This document shows, one piece after another, positions 16,727 through 18,850 of a DNA stretch of 18,850 nucleotides. Source of the DNA: CAMCYM01 sp964405405 (GTDB lineage: Bacteria; Bacteroidota; Bacteroidia; Flavobacteriales_D; Sanyastnellaceae); contig CAYONT010000039.1 in assembly GCA_964405405.1 (NCBI GenBank), positions 1-18,850 of the forward strand. The letters run 5' to 3'. Within the stretch, counting starts at the first letter, position 1. Every line of letters starts with the position of its first letter. A program made the translations under genes and the position numbers. The notes below the pieces were generated by a model. It saw nothing but the letters and a program-made list of their open reading frames with translations. It had not been told where the DNA came from and did not search any database.

Positions 16727-16734
16727 CATTTTTG
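16727..16734 (+). promoter_or_regulatory. Possible -7 element for the M43 protease (CATTTTTG)
   Basis: CATTTTTG differs at the first base from TAnnTTTG and lies 28 nt before the ATG at 16763, leaving room for AGGA at 16750-16753 as a ribosome binding site. The nearest TTG upstream is closer than the usual -33 spacing, so support is weak. Confidence 0.3.
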
Positions 16735-16762
16735 CGGTCTCTGAAGGGCAGGACAATTGATC

Positions 16763-18766
16763 ATGACCAAGTGTTTTCATTGGATGGTACCCATGGCGCT
16801 GCTCGTCTGCGCTTGGGGTTGGGGAGGGGGGAGCCAGGCTTGGGGCCAGCGCACCTGTGGAACGGATTCCGTGCACGCGCACATGATGGGGCTCCCGGGA
16901 CATGCGGCGCAGCATGTGGCGCGCCAGTGGGCCGTGCGCGAGGCCTTGCAGGCCCGAGGGGAGCAAGGGGGGAGCGGTGACCGGTCGGAATGCCCACAAC
17001 CTCTGTTGATCCCCGTGGCCGTCCACTTCCAGGGCACCGGCATCCCCATGGCCTGCGCCATCGACATGGCCCTCTCCCAGGTGGCCACATTGAACCAAGA
17101 CTTCGCGGCGACCAATCCGGACATCGGGTTGTGGGAGGCTGGTCAGACGGCGATTTGGCCTGGCATCCAGAACGCGGAGAGTTGCATCCAGTTCTGCCTC
17201 GCCACCCTGGACCATCCGGCTGGTTTCGGATTGCAAGAGGGCGACTACGCCGTTACACTGAATGCGACCACGGGCGATTTCGACGCTGCCTGGTCGGGCT
17301 ACTTGAACTTCTTCGTGCGGACCATCGGCGGCGGCGTGCTGGGATACTCCCCCCTGGGAGGTACCGGCAACGGGGACGGGGTGACGGTCGACCCCGCCTA
17401 CTTCGGCTCGGTGTCCTGCGGTGGCAACACCGTGGCGGCCCCTTTCAACCTGGGCCGTACCATGACGCACGAGGTGGGCCACTACCTCTTGCTGGAGCAT
17501 CCGTGGGGCAACGGGGGTTGTGGCAGCACGGATTTCGTGGCAGACACGCCCGTCACCAACAGCCCTCAATTCGGTTGTCCTGCAGGCCAAACCATCGTCC
17601 AATGCACGGATCCGATTCTGTGGCCCACGTACATGGAGTACTGCGACGACGCGTGTTTGTTCATGTTCAGCGCGGGTCAGGTGGACCGCATGGAGGTGTA
17701 TGTCGAACAGAATCTCCAAAACTTGCTCAACCATGCGGTGACTTCGTGCCAGGAGGCGGCGTGCATCGGTTTCGAGGTGGCGGTTTTGCGCGAGCATGAG
17801 TCGTGCACAGGCGGGGACGGATTTGTGGAGCTGGAGGTGGCGGGGGGGACGGCGCCGTTTGCGATGACGCTCAACGGGATGCCATCGACGGCGGGGCTTT
17901 GGACGGGGTTGGTGGAAGGGCCCTATTCGGTCTCGGTCTCCGACGCAAACGGCTGCGCGTTCGAAGCGGATGTGACGTTGGTGCGCGAGGGTCCCTCGCT
18001 CGAGGTCACGTCTCTGACGCATGAGTACTGCAGTGACGGGGCGGGTGAAGTGGCGTTGGCCGCCAACGAGCCGACGGCTTTCCAGTTCAGCCTGAACGGG
18101 GGGGGCACCTGGTCGCCGTCGGGCACGTTCACAGGACTCTCCGCCGGCACCTACACCGTCACAGCGGCCAACGCCACGGGTTGCAGTGGGGAGGTCGTGG
18201 TGCAGGTACTCAACGAAAGTGACCTCGTGGTTCAGGTGGCACGCCGGGACGTCAGCTGCACCTGGCTCGACAACGGAGCCATCGAGGCCTCTGTGTCTGG
18301 CGGCACAGCGCCCATTGCGTACGTTTTGGATGAGGTACTTCCGTCGGAAGATGGGGTTTGGACGGGTTTGGCCTTGGGCACGCACAGCTTGTTCATCGAG
18401 GACGCCCTGGGGTGTCAATTCGAGGGCGAATACAGCCTGGGCTTTGACTTCACGATCATCGGCGACGATTGCCCTTGCATGGTCTACGTTCCCACCGCAC
18501 TCACGCCTGACAACGACGGCCGCAACGATGCCCTGCGCATCGAAGCGTCCTGCCCCATCGCGCTGTTCCACCTGCGCATCTTCGACCGCTGGGGCGTCCA
18601 AGTTTTCGAATCCTTCGACCGTGAAACGCCCTGGATCGGCGGGGTGGACACGCACTACGTTTCCAGCGACACCTATGGTTACGTCCTTTCCTTCACCTGG
18701 GGCGATGGGGACAGCCAGAATGTCCGCCCGGAGGTCGTGACGGGAACGGTGACGGTGATCCGATGA
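16763..18766 (+). CDS. Secreted M43 (pappalysin-like) metalloprotease with T9SS type B sorting domain
   Basis: A 667-aa exported protein. A signal peptide (about 1-28, MVPMALLVCAWGW, cleavage near QAWGQ) is followed by a zinc protease domain (about 80-325). It has HEVGHYLLLEH (236-246, HExxHxxxxxH, three His ligands) and YMEYCDD with M291 as the Met-turn, then FMFSAGQVDRM, the usual ending of pappalysin-type domains. Three cysteine-containing, SprB-like beta repeats follow at about 345-410, 420-485 and 495-560 (GGTAPFAMTLNG, GLSAGTYTVTAANATGC, GGTAPIAYVLDE). The C terminus (573-667: YVPTALTPDNDGRNDALRI, then FHLRIFDRWGVQVFES) is the gliding-associated type B sorting domain that directs export through the type IX system and surface retention or release. 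ATG 16763 is chosen over a TTG two codons earlier; AGGA lies upstream. It is divergent from marR. Confidence 0.92.
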   Translation: MTKCFHWMVPMALLVCAWGWGGGSQAWGQRTCGTDSVHAHMMGLPGHAAQHVARQWAVREALQARGEQGGSGDRSECPQPLLIPVAVHFQGTGIPMACAIDMALSQVATLNQDFAATNPDIGLWEAGQTAIWPGIQNAESCIQFCLATLDHPAGFGLQEGDYAVTLNATTGDFDAAWSGYLNFFVRTIGGGVLGYSPLGGTGNGDGVTVDPAYFGSVSCGGNTVAAPFNLGRTMTHEVGHYLLLEHPWGNGGCGSTDFVADTPVTNSPQFGCPAGQTIVQCTDPILWPTYMEYCDDACLFMFSAGQVDRMEVYVEQNLQNLLNHAVTSCQEAACIGFEVAVLREHESCTGGDGFVELEVAGGTAPFAMTLNGMPSTAGLWTGLVEGPYSVSVSDANGCAFEADVTLVREGPSLEVTSLTHEYCSDGAGEVALAANEPTAFQFSLNGGGTWSPSGTFTGLSAGTYTVTAANATGCSGEVVVQVLNESDLVVQVARRDVSCTWLDNGAIEASVSGGTAPIAYVLDEVLPSEDGVWTGLALGTHSLFIEDALGCQFEGEYSLGFDFTIIGDDCPCMVYVPTALTPDNDGRNDALRIEASCPIALFHLRIFDRWGVQVFESFDRETPWIGGVDTHYVSSDTYGYVLSFTWGDGDSQNVRPEVVTGTVTVIR

Positions 18767-18781
18767 CGCTCGGCATCGCCT

Positions 18782-18850
18782 CGCGGAAACACCGCGGCTG
18801 CGCCGCTTCGCGCTGAAATAAGAGATAGGAGACAGGAAATGTCCGCGGCT
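18782..18850. repeat. Terminal copy of the hairpin/purine-tract repeat family
   Basis: CGCGGAAACACCGCG (18782-18796) can form a 5-bp stem, and GCGGC-TGC-GCCGC (18794-18806) forms the same hairpin core as the 29-bp units at the window start. It is followed by TTCGCGC, then AATAAGAGATAGGAGACAGG (18817-18836) and AAATG. The last bases, CCGCGGCT, begin another hairpin copy cut by the window edge. The element starts 16 bp after the protease stop and may also act as a 3' stem-loop for that mRNA; there is no T-tract. Confidence 0.75.

Noticed and set aside
16652..18655. Long open frame (667 codons) on the minus strand, antisense to the metalloprotease
   Set aside because: The translation has no recognisable domain and mirrors the codon structure of the clear M43/T9SS gene on the + strand; it also covers the marR operator. 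It is a GC-rich shadow.

Overview
The window looks like a scaffold piece from a GC-rich member of the Bacteroidota, most likely Flavobacteriales-like. The evidence is family content: a metalloprotease with a C-terminal type IX secretion (type B, gliding-associated) sorting domain, a DUF4924 protein, an OmpH/Skp-like protein, a 7TMR-DISM histidine kinase, and a marR–fad operon of the order familiar from flavobacteria. Several genes also have TAnnTTTG-like Bacteroidota -7 elements, some only 4-5 nt from the start codon. A run of exactly 100 N (1952-2051) shows that it is a scaffolded, probably draft or metagenomic, assembly. High GC gives very many long antisense and off-frame ORFs, which I treated as shadows.

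Layout. 1-381 is non-coding and filled with repeats: four 29-bp tandem units, a pyrimidine-rich tract and a 20-bp tandem array. 382-1392 (-) is a DUF1853 protein, divergent from a small 80-aa protein (1432-1674, +), which overlaps an OmpH-like gene (1671-1951) that runs into the N gap. After the gap come a DUF4924 gene (2055-2564, +) and a convergent small unknown gene (2552-2983, -).

3102-7657 (+) is a tightly coupled four-gene operon: ThiF/E1-like adenylyltransferase, GNAT-like acyltransferase, 7TM histidine kinase and receiver-only response regulator. A divergent receiver-like gene (7716-8189) follows behind its own apparent promoter. This is the most novel-looking part of the window: two enzymes able in principle to make or modify a small molecule are physically coupled to a membrane sensor kinase and its partner. 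The function is inferred only.

8177-9262 (-) is an M42 aminopeptidase. 9310-16642 (-) is a fatty-acid beta-oxidation cluster, read from right to left: MarR repressor, His-rich DUF2231-like membrane protein, FadB-like fusion (3-hydroxyacyl-CoA dehydrogenase plus enoyl-CoA hydratase), thiolase, acyl-CoA dehydrogenase and a secreted esterase. A near-ideal 24-bp palindrome just upstream of marR is the likely MarR operator. 16763-18766 (+) is a secreted M43 (pappalysin-like) metalloprotease with SprB-like repeats and a type B sorting domain. The window ends (18782-18850) in the same repeat family that opens it.
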